Source: Cavia porcellus (Eukaryota > Chordata > Mammalia > Rodentia > Caviidae). Taken from it: a DNA stretch of 64,000 bases. Every line of letters begins with the position of its first letter. The first letter of the stretch is position 1. This document shows, piece after piece, positions 45,654 to 58,934 of this stretch. Location: positions 24,386,532 to 24,450,531 of the forward strand of contig NW_026947503.1 in assembly GCF_034190915.1 (NCBI RefSeq), in the 5' to 3' direction. The notes below the pieces were generated by a model. It was not told the DNA's origin and did not search any database. It saw only the letters and a list, made by a program, of their open reading frames with translations. The translations under genes were made by a program, and so were the position numbers.

Positions 45654-45722
45654 AAAAAGAAGAAGAAGAAATGTAGGAAGAAGGGAAGAGAAGGGAAGGG
45701 AAGGGAAGGAGAAAGAGAGGAA
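45654..45722. repeat. purine-rich simple repeat
   Basis: (GAA)n followed by (GGGAA)n; no coding sense. Confidence 0.85.
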
Positions 45723-48700
45723 TACGGGCAGGCTGCTTCTGGATAACTTGTGTCCCAAGTGCTTGAGTGAACACATTGAGGAAGAGGTACTTGGCCACGA
45801 GAGACCCGCAGCTTGACACAATGACTGTAGCTCCCAAAGTGAACCTATAAGAGATCCTCTTTGGGTGGTAATAAAAAGCTTACTTTAAGCCAAGGTCTTA
45901 AATAAGTTTCTTGTGCATATAAATGTCATAAATTCAGACTGTGACATAGAATATATCCTATCATTCATTGAAGCAATATCTCGGGAACACAGTCACTCCT
46001 TGGAATCCTTTAAATGTTTTGAAATCAGCATAGGTTCTTAAGTCCTTCTTCAACCTGCAAATCTTCACATGACTATCCTGGGAACTTGGATGTTTCCAAA
46101 GTTCTTCCTGTGAATGTTTTACAGCCAGCTTATGTAAACAGCAAGGTTTAACTGTGCAGAGTCTGTCTTTTTACACAGAAGGAAACAAAGTCACACTTAT
46201 TCTCTACCCATAAAGATAATATGAATTTTCAAGGAAGATGGAAGTTAACTCATAATTTTCCTGGAACTGGAAAATACATTGTTTCTTTCAAAGCAGCACA
46301 TAGCACAAGTACTGTGACATGTTTGTTAGCATGCAAATGAGATTTGGTTAAAACGTCCGGACAGCACCTCCTGCACCTGCTCCTCCTCCTCCTCTTCCCT
46401 TCTCCTCCTCCTTCTCCTATTGCGAGAAGGGCAAATACTGGATTGTTTGGCAGACTCATTACACTTGGCCAGGGCATATTTGCCAAGCTCCACACCACAG
46501 AGCCCAATGTTGCTTGCTTTGGCATTGACAACCCCAGACACAGGTAAGTCCTCTACACCTAGGAGACACCTGTGTATTCCTGAATCATGCGAACACAGCA
46601 ATCAGCACCATCACTCTAGCCAGGCTTCTCACCCTGAATACTACTGACATTGTTTTGATTGGATAATTCTTTGGGAGTTGGAGGGTGACCTGTCCCATGC
46701 ACTGTAGGATATATAATCCTTCCATGGCCACCACTCAGGAAAAAACATTAAAAATGCTTTAAGAGCTTGCCAAATCTCCTATGGAGAGTACAGAATCCTC
46801 CTCACTCCAGGTCTCCCTTGATGAACACATTGACAAAATTGACAAAAATAATAATAAATTACAAACACTCAAGAGAAAATTGGGCACAAGATATGGGAAG
46901 TAATTGAAGAGGGAACTAAATGGCCAACACTCAAGGAAAATGGTAATGGCATTGGTAGACTGGAGAACGCAAACAGAAATGACCACATACTTCTACTCCT
47001 TATAGACAACATCTACTACCTTATAGACAGCAAATTAGAGGGTTGTTAGTGCCCAGTGCTGAAGGCACACCCAAGTAACAGTGTCTATTTCCATACACTA
47101 AGAGTGGAGATGTGAATTGGTAAAATAATTTCAGAAAACTGCCCCGCACTGTCTCACAAGGCTAATGTCTTCCATTAACCTCTTGATTCTATACCTAGGA
47201 AATAAATGCATCTTCCCAAGGAAACATGCACAGGGAGTTTGTTACAGCCGCATTTTCAGCAGTGCGAATTGGAAACAAATTCTGTCTCCAGACAGACATA
47301 AATGGATAAACATCTAAAATGCACACGTACCCAACAGAGTACCATTAGCATTAACAATGGTCTGACTCTATGAACTATGCTTAATAGGAAAGCCATTTTT
47401 TAAAGAATAGCATGGTACAAATCTAATTATATAGAGCTTAAAGACATTTGTAAATTGGTAAAAAGAAATGAATAAATAACACAGAGGTAAAACTTGGAAA
47501 AAAGGAAGGAAGGAAATGAGATACATGGGAGTCTAAAATTGTATTTTTGATTATTTGTATTTTAATCAAAAATGTCTAGAGGGAAAATGACCAAATGTTA
47601 ACTTGTTTTTAGTTGGGATGGTGTATCTATAAATTATCCATTCATTCTATAGGCTCTGAATGTTTGAATGTTTTATATTTTTAAATTAAACATTTAAAAA
47701 TAAATACAAGTGAAAACCATAAAACTACAGGGATTAGAAACAGGAGCTTGCCGAGAGCTGGAGAGGAAATGTGCTTTGCCTACCAAGGGTCCCGAAGAGT
47801 TCTCAGGGATGCTAGCACTGTTCCATGTCTGCTTCTGGTGGTAGTTACGCAACTGTATGTCAAAATTCACAGATACACTCACTTTTTAAAAGGTGAATTT
47901 CATTAGATGTAAATTATACATTCATTTAAAAATGAAAAGTGAAAAAATACAAATAATGGTAGGAAGAAAAGGTACACAGTTACTTTATGAGCTCATTAAT
48001 GAAAAAATAAATACTACATACAATTGATTATTATTTGGGATTAATGCATTCCCAATCACACACTTTTTAGTTCAATGTATATTAGAAATAATCAAAATAA
48101 ATGCCTCTCTACTGCACAATCTGTTGAAATGCCCAGCACTTTGTCCCTTCCTTCATCAAAGCAAGATGCCCCTTCAGACCATCCTCTCCTATCTTGACTG
48201 CCTAAATAAATTCAAAGCAAGATTTCTGACGCTCCTGTTACCATTACTGAAGTCCTGGTAACCAGATGCTCTCACATGTGTTTGGTTATTGACTGAGTGA
48301 CTAAATGAAATGATCCAGAAATGCTCTGAGATTCCTGCTGCTATTTTACTGGGGGCAATCCCTCCCCCACTCCCTGACTGTTTCAAATTTTTCCTTTTCC
48401 CACATGATCTCTACCCTCAGAAATTTTTGTTCCATGATTTCCTATAGTTTTGCCCTTCCAGATGTCAAAGAAAGGCTATGCTCAGGTTTGTGGTGACTCT
48501 TGGGTGTTCTTAAAAGAAAGAATGAGGGACGGAAAACTGACTGGAAGCTCTGAGTCAGAATGACTGACCATCACTATCTGTTCAGCACTGAGGTGTGTCC
48601 CAAGATAGGGTGTTTCAGCATGCAAATTAAGAAAGACTCAGGAAAATTGGGCTGAGTGGGTCACTCCTTTCCATGTACTCTTGGCTTCTCTTCAGGCAAA

Positions 48701-49857
48701 ACCATCTTTCCCAGAAGTTATCTGTGTAGTTCTCTTTGTCTTTGATTGGTCAAAACTGGTCACATGACCACACCAGGATTAATGACTGGCAAAGAAAATG
48801 AGGAAAATGATAGGCTTGTATCAAAAATGACTCTCTCCCTTGATCTGGACACAAAACCAGAACAACATCAGTTTATGTAGTAAGAGAGGAGGAGTATTGG
48901 AGACCATGAATTCACAGTGGCTAATTTTGCATCCTTCCCTAAGGGATAAATGAAGGCTTGAGATTATGATATAACCCTTTAGAGACTTCCCATTCACTTT
49001 TGGGATGGGCCACCCTCTCCCACCCACTAAGACTAAATTTACAACTACTAAGATAAAAAAGAACACTCCAGAGCAAGATACTCCTTAGCATAAGATCATC
49101 TCCACCCTCTTGAGTTATCCCAGGGTTATCCACTGCCTGCTGAATCATGACTTGAATCTGCTAGCCCCTCCTATCATTGGATACACCCATTACACGGCAC
49201 ATACCCAGTAAATAGTGGCTTGTTTGGAGTATCTGGGTTTTTCCCATCCTGAGGCATTGGCCTCCCAGGCCCCCATCATGCATTGCTAAATTTGTCTCTA
49301 TTTCTTATTTTATCCTTTGTCACACCCCTCATACAGGCAGTTAGGGATCTTGACCAACGCGGATCTGTCCTCGACAGAGGGGTGTGAATGTAGGCCAGCT
49401 ACTGTAAATGCCTGCCTCAGCATACACAAACAAAGCATTGACTTAAACCCTACCTGGAGTCTAGGGAGTGAAGTTACAAAGCCTTCCCACTCCTTCGGGT
49501 AACAGGCTTCCCACGCCTGTTACTCTTGAACTTGGTTCATTTAGGGAAGGATCCTATAAACTGAGAATTCTGAAACCTGCAAGAGAGAGACCTGTGAGCA
49601 TGAGAAGCCTCCTGGAAAAGACATCTCAAGGAAAAGAGTGTTTCCATCACTGTGTCAGATGATATGTATTTAATGCCCCCTACAGTATTTTGCTAGTCAT
49701 AGTGCTAAGAGTTACAAACATAATGATGAACAGGACAAATGCAGAGGGAAAATGATTGTCTCTCAGGCAGCTTTCCATCTTGGCACCTACACTCTGCATC
49801 CAAGGGAGATGAGCCTACGTGGATGAATGGAAACTCCAAGAGGTATCAGGAACAATC
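45723..49857. other. no gene seen; one (TCC)-rich stretch
   Basis: About 4 kb of AT-rich non-coding DNA. A polypyrimidine stretch (tcctcctcctcctcttccc and on) lies at 46378-46420. No recent transposon or RNA gene recognised. Confidence 0.5.
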
Positions 49858-49958
49858 TTTCTTCTTCTTTTTTTTTCTTCTTCTTCTTCTTCTTCTTCTT
49901 CTTCTTCTTCTTCTTCTTCTTCTTCTTCTTCTTCTTCTTCTTTTCTTCTTTTCATTCT
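49858..49958. repeat. (TTC)n microsatellite
   Basis: About 100 bp of TTC repeat with T-run interruptions. The poly-Leu/Phe/Ser frames across it are artefacts. Confidence 0.95.
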
Positions 49959-50937
49959 TACGAAAGCTTTGCAAGGCCACGTTACTCACTGGAAAGGTAT
50001 TTCCACGGCTCCCGTGGTTCTTGCCTCATAACTAGAAACATACGGCAACCAGGCTGCAGATCTGAGCAGGCAGGTGAGTCGTTTCCAGCTAAGGTTCGCC
50101 CACACCATTGTGTTACCTGGTCAAGGCACTGGCCCTCGAAATCCGGTGCCCCCAGAGCCACCAGGGGGCGCCCGAGAAACTCGATGAACTCCACTGCTAC
50201 CTAGAAAGCCAGCCTGCCTGCTGCAAACCCATCCCGTTTGCGTGGTTTCCTTTTTTTTTTTTTTTTTTTTTAACTTTTTTTTTATATATGACTTCTTTGT
50301 AACAGGGGAAACTGACACACTGGATGAGGCTTGGCACCTCCCTCGCTCAGGTCAGCCTGCCTGCTAACGAGACCAGGACTCAGGGAGACATAGCTCAAGT
50401 ACTGGCTGAAAAAAGCCAAGGTCCACTGTCAGTTGCTTTTCAGAAGATTTCAAGTTTCCAGCTCTTCCCATCTGCGGTGATCTTCTTTCAGAGTGGCTGG
50501 TCAGCGCAGAGCACCCAGTCAGGACACATTTTATGCCAAGAAGCACCTTGTGGACCCATGACCTCACTGTGTACTTCGGTCCTTAAGTAAACAAGGAGTG
50601 CTGCCTTAGAAGCAATTCCCACCCGAGTGAGCCGCGGATGAGAAGTTACACACCTAGGAAAACACTCAAGCTTGAACATCTGGGCACCCAGATGTTCTGC
50701 TGTTCTCCACCCGATTGCCAGAAACAGAGGACAGAAGTCAGTTCTGCTGGAAATTTTATTCTCTGCAGTTTTATTCTCTGCAATTTCAGTTATAGTCAAC
50801 CATTGTCTGAAAGTGTAAAGTGAAAATTCCAGAAAAAACAATTCACAGTTTTAAATCACACGCTTTTCCGAATGGTATAACGAAGTCCCTCACGCCCTCA
50901 CCTTCTCACTTGGGCATTTGCACCATCCTTTTGGCTC
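49959..50937. other. no gene seen; T-rich run near 50250-50285
   Basis: Non-coding. A ~20-bp T run lies at about 50251 ('ttttttttttttaactttt'). Confidence 0.5.
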
Positions 50938-51004
50938 AGTGGGACGTGGATCAGTGCACAGCTCTTGCCTGATATGTGCAAGGCCCTGGGTTCCATTTCC
51001 TGAA
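50938..51004 (+). mobile_element. old ID-like SINE
   Basis: 'cagctcttgcctgatatgtg', 'caaggccctgggttccattt' is the ID core with several substitutions. Confidence 0.65.
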
Positions 51005-51422
51005 CCATGCGCTGGTTCAGGTGCCCATTTGTCACTTAGTAGCCTCAGTTATGAGCTCAACCGAGGCAGCGTCACGGTGCTTGTGTTCAAGTAACCCTAG
51101 TTTTGGTTACTGTCATGAAGCACAAGAGCAGAGATGCTTTCAATTTGCATATGCTAAATATAAGCCATAAAAGTGCCTCCTTTATGTGTAAAACTCAACT
51201 GCAGTAAGGGATTTTGACAGAATTCACACTCACTTAACTTCATTACAGTGTATTGTTATAGTTATTCTATTATTAGCTCTTGCTTGTTTCTTGCTTGCGT
51301 AATATGTAAATTAATCTTTATCACAGGAAAAAGGCAGAATATATAGGGTTTGGCACTCTCCTGGTCTCAGGCGTCTGCTGGACATCTTGAACCATATCCC
51401 CTGTGAGTAAAGAATATTGTAG

Positions 51423-51835
51423 TTTCCTGTGACTGCTGTAACAAAGTACTAAAGCTTAAAACAATGGAACTATGTATTCCTGTAATGGTTTTGGAGCCAA
51501 AAGTCTGAAATTGAGGTGTCCCCAGGGCCGTGTTCTCTCTGGGGGCCCGAGGGGAGAATCCTTTCCTAATCCTTCCTGGTGCTGGTGTTTGCCAGCCATC
51601 CTTGGCTTTCCTTAGCTTGTAGATAGTGGACTTTTCAGCATCTGTCTTCTGGGTCTGTCTGTCTCTTTTTATAAGGACCTCCATCATTAGCTAAGGGTCT
51701 TATGCCTTAGTGACTTCATTTTCATTTGAGTCCTCCTGTAAAGACTATCTCTAAACAAGGTAACATTCTGAGAAACTGAAAGGCAGGACAGGACTTCAGC
51801 ATATCTTTTGGGTGAAGGGCAGCAACCACAATGTA
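51423..51835. repeat. ancient MLT1-like LTR
   Basis: 'cctgtgactgctgtaacaaa', 'ttttggagccaaaagtctga', 'tctttttataaggacctcc' and 'tctaaacaaggtaacattct' occur in the order of an MLT1-type MaLR LTR. Diverged. Confidence 0.55.
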
Positions 51836-51934
51836 GAAAAGATAATGTTCAAAAGCTCAGGATGGTAAACCCCGAGTCATGCATGCTCATGACTCACATC
51901 ACTCTGAGGTTCCAGGGTAATGCTACAAATCTAT

Positions 51935-52130
51935 GGCCAGGTATGGTAACACATAACTGCAACGCCAGCACTCTAGGAGGCTGAGATGGGAGATCACAAG
52001 TTTAAACCAGTTAGTGACTTTGAGAGACCGTGTCTCAAAATAAAAATAGGAGCTAGAAAGTAATTCAATGTGAAGTAGTTCAATTGAATCCAGTACTGGG
52101 TTCAATCCCCAGTACTGGATGGATGGAGTT
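51935..52130 (+). mobile_element. composite B1-like + ID SINE
   Basis: 'ggccaggtatggtaacacat', 'gccagcactctaggaggct' and 'gagaccgtgtctcaaaataa' are followed by an ID-like end ('gggttcaatccccagtactg'). Confidence 0.7.
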
Positions 52131-52911
52131 AATATTCTATAAAGAGTAACACACAGACAGTTGTACTGTGGAAAACTACAAATGGCGAATTTATTGAAAA
52201 TAGCGTTATAACCCAAGTAAGCATCATAACCCAAATTACAATAAATATGCTATATTTATAGACTATCATGTATTGTTAAATATAAACAGGCACAATGTAT
52301 TTTTAGTGTTTATTCGAACAAACAACTTTCATCATCAGGCAGGTTCAAATCAGAAGTGGCTCAAGAGCACCACCTTGGGGACCCAAAGGGATGAAGGAGG
52401 CCTTTACAGGCACAGAAGTACCATAAAATAATATATGATTCATTAGGGTTGGCTGCAGCTGCCATATTCACAGGAAACCTCCAGTTTATATGGGACTTTA
52501 AGTTCACTGGCTGTTCCTGATTGGTTGAGCTTAAATTCTCTTTTTTCTTTAATATAATATATACATTTACAATAAATAGCTCAAGTTAAGTCTTTTTTAT
52601 GTTTGCAAAACAACCAAAGTTCAGATCACTTAAGAGAATGCACTGGCCTTGACATTTAGGGAATCCACTATCATTCACTTAAACACTATAATCAGAGGCA
52701 AGCCAACCCCCGAGTATTCAGATATTTTTGCCTAAAACTTTCAACAGAGAGTGATTATTGTACTGTTACAAAATCTAGCATAGAGCTCTTTCCTACAGTT
52801 AAGCACAGAGAACTCGTGTGAGGTTCACAGCCTTCTCAGGCGCTCATTACATCAGGAAGCCGTCTGCCTCTGTCTTCGCCATCAGCGAAGAGCCAGCCAT
52901 TCTTTCAAGTT

Positions 52912-53034
52912 TCAGCCAGAGCGCCCAGGGCCCTGCAGGCACCGATTCAGCTCCTGCCACGGCTTCTCGACGAACAGCGTCAGGGCCAGCCCAGAGACCA
53001 AGGTCAGCACACAGTGTCCAGAGAAAAGATAGAA
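52912..53034 (-). CDS. OACYL: OACYL last coding exon
   Basis: Forty codons plus a TGA (52912-52914) in phase 0. It encodes [18 protein letters not shown] and then [12 protein letters not shown], the last membrane segment and the E-x-P motif that closes acyltransferase-3 (NRF-6-like) domains. The acceptor on the minus strand is a good polypyrimidine tract ending CTGCAG (53035-53040). The preceding exon ends in phase 0 at 53346, so the intron is only 311 bp. The 3'UTR continues below 52912; its poly-A site was not fixed. Confidence 0.78.
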   Translation of the reverse strand, partial: FYLFSGHCVLTLVSGLALTLFVEKPWQELNRCLQGPGRSG

Positions 53035-53345
53035 CTGCAGGGAAAGAGGGCAGCGGGCACAGTTTTACTCCACGATCCCTGTGCGCTTGGATCTTACCAC
53101 GCACCACGCTGGCTGTGTAAAATGGATCCGGAGAACAAACAGTCCCACAAGTAAAAATAAAATAAAAATGTTATCCTGTGCTGAAACCCTCCCTCCTTGT
53201 CCCTCAAATAAAACAGAGAACAATAGAGCTCCCTAGAAACAAGCAAAACAAAACAAGCCTCTATCAAAGCCATTAGTTTGCTTTGTTGCTAAGAGAAGAA
53301 CAAATCATGGCATTATCCTAGAACTCAGGGTGGGCACTCACTCAC

Positions 53346-53488
53346 CATGTTGGTGTCTGTGTAGTGGATGAGCGTCTCCTGAAGTCCATTGTAAAGGATG
53401 ATCAGCATCGGATGCACCAGGTAGCAGGCGTAACTAATACTGGCCAAGAAACTCCAGAGATCACAAGAAAGCATCTGGTTCACCAGAC
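53346..53488 (-). CDS. OACYL: OACYL penultimate coding exon
   Basis: 143 bp between a CAG acceptor (53489-53490) and a GTGAGT donor (at 53345). It encodes [18 protein letters not shown], then [10 protein letters not shown], a conserved signature of the acyltransferase-3 family (S..Y..YLVH), then [18 protein letters not shown]. It accepts phase 1: the single G left by the upstream exon plus its first two bases completes a glycine in the conserved GYGG-LVN junction. The DNA is open and splice sites are intact, so the gene looks functional here. Confidence 0.82.
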
Positions 53489-53948
53489 CTGGAACAAGAA
53501 CAGGCACCGATTCATCAACCCGAAAGCCCCTCTCCGAGCTGATGAAGACCCGACATCCTGGAGTCTCCTAATCTCCCTGCTGTCCTTACCCATCAAAATC
53601 TCCTGCATGATCTCCTGCATATCACCAGCATCTAGAATATTTCCTGTCACAAAACAAATGTACAAAAATGTTTCATTTAATTAAGTGAATAAGCAAAGAT
53701 GAACTGATGGACAAAAGAAGCATTTGCCCCAAATGAAGTCCAAATAGGACGAACCTAGATGACATCGGAACACAACAGAATAAAGGAAAATTAAGCCAAC
53801 AAAGAAAGAGTTCTCAGGTAGGTCAAACACACAGGAATGTGCCCTACGCTCATGGTGAGCCACCATCAACTCCTGCAAACTCTCCACCCCATTAGGTGCT
53901 GAGCTCTTTGGTTTTATAGTTTTGTGGTCACTTTAAAATTTTGATTTG

Positions 53949-54025
53949 GCCAGTTGGGGTTTAGCTCAGCACACAAGCATCTGCCTAGCAAGCGTGAGGT
54001 CATGAGCTTGATCCCCAGTATCAAA
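53949..54025 (+). mobile_element. ID-type SINE
   Basis: 'gttggggtttagctcagc', 'ctagcaagcgtgaggtcatg' and 'cttgatccccagtatcaaaa', in the OACYL intron, antisense to the gene. Confidence 0.85.
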
Positions 54026-54183
54026 AATTCTTTTTGTTTTGGCTTTAAAAATGTGTTATAAGCATAAAATCTGTTTCTAGCTTTATATTTCTACATGTCT
54101 AGGTACAACTAGAAATTAAAATAATTCAGGCCACGCTTAAGGGTTGCTGAAGGTGACATGTCCTTGAAGAGTATCAGGGTTGG

Positions 54184-54288
54184 GGGCTGGGGTTTAGCTC
54201 AGCAGCATAAGCGCCTGCCTTGCAAGCAGGCAGTCGTGAGTTCGATCCCTGGTACCGGTAAAAAGGAAAAAGACAAAGAAAAAAAAAA
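54184..54288 (+). mobile_element. young ID-type SINE with 17-bp target duplication
   Basis: Near-consensus copy ('cctgccttgcaagcaggcag', 'tcgatccctggtaccggta') with an A-rich tail. The duplication 'aagagtatcagggttgg' is perfect at 54167-54183 and 54289-54305. Confidence 0.95.
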
Positions 54289-54305
54289 AAGAGTATCAGG
54301 GTTGG

Positions 54306-55124
54306 AAGAAGATCGGCAACTCAAGAAGACAAATTTGAGTTTAACAAAACCTGCGGGGTCCTTGTTGCTACTAATCCAAAATGGTTGAAATAATTACTTG
54401 AACTATCAAAGTCTTTTCTAGTCCTAAAAGTCTGAATTAAAACTTTCTTCAAATGTTACTTATTAAAAGAAAAATTGAAAGCAAAATTTTCTAAAACTCT
54501 ATTTGAACACTCACCTCTTCCATTCATTTCCTACTCGTCGGTTTTGACATCTCGTGGAAAGTACTGGACGTACAAATCAAGCATCAGTTGCTCTCATAAT
54601 TGGGGGCTGGTTATGACAACGCACTTGATATATTGCTCAAGAATAAGCAAAAGGACTCATTTGTCACTTAGATGAAAGTAGGTGTCACCTTACTCAGATT
54701 AATGACGGAATTTGTTAGTTCCTTTGTAATGATAATGCTAAAATGTTTCATTATCACAACCAAAGTCATCCTCTCTCCTTGTGTACATTAGCCGGTAGTT
54801 CTCAAGCATTAGCACTTCCCTGTCTAGACTGTGTGCCAGTGTCACACCCCACCTGTTCTGAGGCCCTGTCCAAGAGCATTGTTGCGCGGTGAGCAGTGGT
54901 AGGGGGCTCTGGTTATGGAATCTGCAGTTTCCGTAAATACAGACAAGTCATGCAGAGAGAACACAGCCACTTCCTGTTCAGCATCATTTCCACTTATAAT
55001 GGAAACAATTTTAAATTGGAATATTAAAGAACAAATCTTTCATCATTATATTAAAATACGCAAAAATTCAAGAATGATTTAAATCCACATCTCACAGGGA
55101 GGATATCATGTAGAAATAAGGAGC
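54306..55124. other. OACYL intron, nothing specific seen
   Basis: Intronic non-coding sequence without a recognised repeat. Confidence 0.5.
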
Positions 55125-55365
55125 GCTGACCTTTGACTCTGCACTTGGTCCTGAGTGCATTTTTTGGCTGAGACACCAGCTGCTCACCTTCACTGTGCTG
55201 CTTCATCTCTGGACACATTGCTCTCACTGAGAAATAGAGCCGGTTACAGTCTATCTCCCAGGGCTGTGGTCAGCGTTACGGGGTGGGGATGGGAGATCCC
55301 CCAATGACGTTATCCCCGAACCTGGTACACAGTATGTGCTCAATCAGCTGGAGTTGTTAGGATCA
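55125..55365 (+). mobile_element. MIR SINE
   Basis: 'ttgactctgcacttggtcct', 'ctcaccttcactgtgctgct', 'tctcccagggctgtggtcag', 'gtacacagtatgtgctcaat' follow the MIR order over its full length. Confidence 0.8.
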
Positions 55366-56056
55366 GCTAATTGTTTCCTATTTTAAACCATGATTTCCAG
55401 CTGCCTTTGCTGAGGCTTAACTGGTTCTGCTGCACAGGCTTAGTCTGAGCTCATCTTGGTTGTGTCCTAGAGGGTAGAGCTGCTGAGCCTTCCCCTGACT
55501 CAGTCCCATGGCTTGAGGACTTCTGGGAGGTTTGGGGACAGAGCATTTGCTGAATGCAGCCGGCCAGCCTTCATTTGCCATTTGCTGACACCGCTGACAC
55601 CACACACACCCCATTCTTACTTCATGCCAAACAGAGAAGGGAGGAAAACATCAGGGGCATACAGTATCTTTAATCTGTCTTGCCATTCACATCTTTGATC
55701 CGTCTCATTTCTTACACACCAGAGCTGACTTGACAGAAATTCAGTGCTCTTTATGGAAGGGGATCTTGGCAACATTTACGTCTCCTCCCCTCAAACAAGG
55801 AAACTGAAGTCCAAAAGGGATGTGACCAGAAGGCTTCTTGTCCATGGCACTAAATCATTTTTTGTTTTCTCACTACACTACTCTGCCGAAGACTTTTCTA
55901 ACTTCTAAACTAGAGTCACTGGAGAGACCACAAGTTTTTCTTTCAGAACATGCATTTGTAAAGAAAGCAGTACAAAATTTTAAAACAGTCTATGTGGAAT
56001 GTTTTCCCCAAGCATGGGAAAATAGATGTTTTTGAGTTGGTGTGAATCACTCATCA

Positions 56057-56147
56057 GGGCTGGGGATATGACACGGTGGCACAGCACCTGCCTGACAAGC
56101 ACAAGGTTGTGAGTTCAATTCCTGGTAACACCCCCCCCCCAAAAAAT
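56057..56147 (+). mobile_element. ID-type SINE
   Basis: 'gggctggggatatgacacgg', 'caaggttgtgagttcaattc' and a C-run/A tail. Imperfect duplications 'aatcactcatca' and 'aatcattcatca' flank it. Confidence 0.85.
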
Positions 56148-56257
56148 CATTCATCAACCACTCCAACAAACAGAAGCTCTTCTGGGTATGCATTTTATTT
56201 TAAATTTGTCACCCTCAAAGGACAGGGTGAGCTCAAGAGTAAAGTGACACCTCCTAC

Positions 56258-56444
56258 CTCCATAACCTTCCTGGCAGGCAAAGATGATCCAGCCCACAGC
56301 CGCTGCCCACAGAGTCCGGTGAAGGGCCTGGTAGATGGCAGCCGCCACAGAAGAGACAGCGGAGATGTCATCCACTATGTATGCCAGAGCAACAACCACA
56401 AACAAAGTCAGTAGACAGCAAGTCCACCCCAGCAAGGCCTGCAC
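56258..56444 (-). CDS. OACYL: OACYL internal exon
   Basis: 187 bp, phase 0 in and phase 1 out, between a TGTAG acceptor and a GTAGGA donor. It encodes [20 protein letters not shown] as one membrane segment. An acidic loop (VDDISAVSS), [18 protein letters not shown] as a second segment, and QEGYGG, the conserved cytoplasm/lumen loop before the SYACYLVH signature, follow. The protein family are multi-pass ER/plasma-membrane O-acyltransferases. The exact substrate of mammalian OACYL is not established to my knowledge. Confidence 0.82.
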
Positions 56445-58009
56445 CTACAGGAAGGGAAAAGCAGTTCACAGCCCATGTTAGTCACTTAGGTCAGTTTGCA
56501 TTCTCACATTTTTAATGTTATTTCTGTCACTTCAGATCTCTGTGTGAACCTGTCACTGCACAAATTTGACTGACATGAAGGTGCAGATTAGTGGGAGTTG
56601 GGAATGATCTAGGAGAAAAGAAGGGGTGTGACTGTAAAAGCTGGAATGAGGAGGCCGTGTGGGGATGAAAGAGTTCTGCTCCTTGGTCATGGTAGTTATG
56701 TAAATCTCCATGTAACACATTGTCTAGACCTACACACATATGCAAGGGATGCAGGTAAAACCAGTGGACCTGAGATCTATGGACTGTACCAATGTCAAAA
56801 TGTGAGTGTGATCATGTACCATGCTTGCAACCAGGCTGAAGGGTACATAAGCCCTCTCTGTGGCATTCTGACAATTTCTTGTGCATCTATTAACATTTCA
56901 AAGAAAAATCTTTAAAAGGTAAGTAAATACTGTTCAAGTCCACTTCCACCACCGCCCCTTAACCAAAGAGGGCTTCTTGTTTGGTCCTGCCCTCACACTG
57001 CAGTGCATCGCCCCTGCCTGGGCTACACTTTAGTCACTGGAACATAGACTGGCAGGAGGATTGAGAAAACGGAGCAGTTGTGCTCTCAGCAAACAGACCC
57101 ATGACTCAAATGCTCCTACTGGCTGTTTAAGGTCACACCACCCTTCTTGGCAAACCCATCTTCCTAGGCTCTTTCTTTGCCATTCTCTAGTTCTTCCATG
57201 ATGATGTCTATACTTAACTGACCCAACATTATTTCAGTCTACCATCTTGTTTCTGAGAAATCTAACCTAGTTTCTGGATATAGGAAAGGAAAGGTGAGTC
57301 CGAAGAGGTCTCTACTGTCACGTGACAAGCCCCCTTTATGCCTTGGCTAATTCACTGGCTTCTACAAACCTGTTTGTAGTCTTACAAAATGCATCCCAGA
57401 CATACGTCTCCTTCCTGTCCTTACCTGCCTTTCTACTCACAGACCAGCAGGGAGCGTGCCATCTCATCCCTAGCCCATGCCACACATCAGCCTCCTCCAG
57501 TTCAGACTTTGGGTCCTTTTGTTCCAACTTTCTAAAGGTCTGAGTTGAAACAATCCAACCTTTCCACACTGTTTCCCCAGCTCAGCTTGGCTGGTCCCAG
57601 CTCTGTGCTCCCTGGTCCTGACTTTGGCCCCAGAAATGGTTCCCCATTGCTCCTCCATCTTAGCCTTTCTCCGTCACTCACATCCATTTTCTCCCCACCC
57701 CACCCCCGTATGTCCTGGGCTATGTTGAAACAACTTGTTTATGATCTACAGCTGAATTGTGCATGACTGGGAGAAATCATAAGTCTAACCCTTAAAAAAA
57801 TCACACAGCCCTCTCCATCATTTTCTGCTGGTTAAATCCTATGTCTTGTTCCTGCCTTGAGCAACACAAGATTCTGCCAGCACCAGGGCTTCTCTGAAAA
57901 GTCTAAATGAGGTACACACAAAACCCACGTAAGCAAATATGAGCCTTGCCAGAGTTGCAGCCTAGTGGTGCAATCAAATTCCTGGTCCTTCTTCCACTGG
58001 GAAGCAGAT
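56445..58009. other. OACYL intron, no further gene seen
   Basis: Intronic non-coding sequence. Open frames around 56.5-57.8 kb have no recognisable domain or splice context. Confidence 0.5.
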
Positions 58010-58690
58010 TATTATTCATTTGTTCACTTATTGAACACATTTAGTGAATCAGAATATCTCAGAACCAGATGCTGGATATTCAGAAGTGTGTAACAGATGG
58101 TGTGTTCAAGGAGCTCACACTCTGGGTGAAAGAGTGTGTTACCGTATGGTAAGAACAAAAATGCATAGAATACAAGGGAACAGGAAGGAGAGACACAACC
58201 TGGCCCGGGGGAAAAGGGAAGATTTCCTACTGGAGGAAACTCCACGTGAGTCTTCAAAGCTAAACAGGAATTAAGCCAGAGGAAAGGAATGGGTATTGGG
58301 GAAAGCTGGAGAGAGGAACACAGTGTTCCAGGCAGAGCGGGAATCGTGAGACACACAGACGCCAGGAATAGTTTGTGTGTGACAAAAGCAGAAGATACCA
58401 TGAGCAGACAGTGTCACTGACATGTTACACCCAAGGTGGATAGCAGCAAAAAAAGATGACACTGGAGAAACGGAGCCTCAGTGTGGAGACCTTAAGGGTC
58501 TTCCTGCACAGATCAAACTTCATCCTGGAAGCTATTGAAAGGTTTTGCACAGTTCAAGGTCAGAGCCAAGGTTACTTCTAATGTAGATTTGAGATCAACA
58601 AGGCTACAGACAAGCAAATTAAGAAAGAAATCCAGACAAGAGATGAGAAGGTCAGTTAGGAAGGCTCAGAGAGGGTGGCAGGAGAATTAA
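58010..58690. repeat. ancient (L2-era) interspersed repeat
   Basis: 'tcatttgttcacttattgaa', 'gttccaggcagagcgggaat' and 'tggaagctattgaaaggttt' are the scattered landmarks of a widespread old mammalian repeat. Subfamily not determined; a related piece lies at about 63.77-63.99 kb. Confidence 0.4.
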
Positions 58691-58917
58691 GCTACAGGGC
58701 TTGAGGTTGCCTAAGGGAAGAGTGGCCAATGAGAAGACGGCTTGCAAGTGAACCCAGGCACACAGCTTGAGTAGTGAGGTTGGATGGTGGTCCAGAAGGA
58801 TTCCCCACAAGGGAACCCAGGAGAGCAACGTGTGCTCAGGGCTCACCTGGAAGGCAAAATAACAGCTTCTTCCCTTCTAGACACCTCATGTCCTGATTCA
58901 CAGACAGAATCATCTCC

Positions 58918-58934
58918 AAGAATCCTGCCTATAG
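58918..58934. repeat. target-site duplication, left copy
   Basis: 'aagaatcctgcctatag', identical to 62106-62122. Confidence 0.95.

Noticed and set aside
49739..50035. poly-leucine/phenylalanine/serine reading frames
   Set aside because: They are translations of a (TTC)n microsatellite.
53480..53665. possible extra OACYL exon next to the 53346-53488 exon
   Set aside because: The exon at 56258 joins directly in phase to 53488 and the family alignment needs nothing between.
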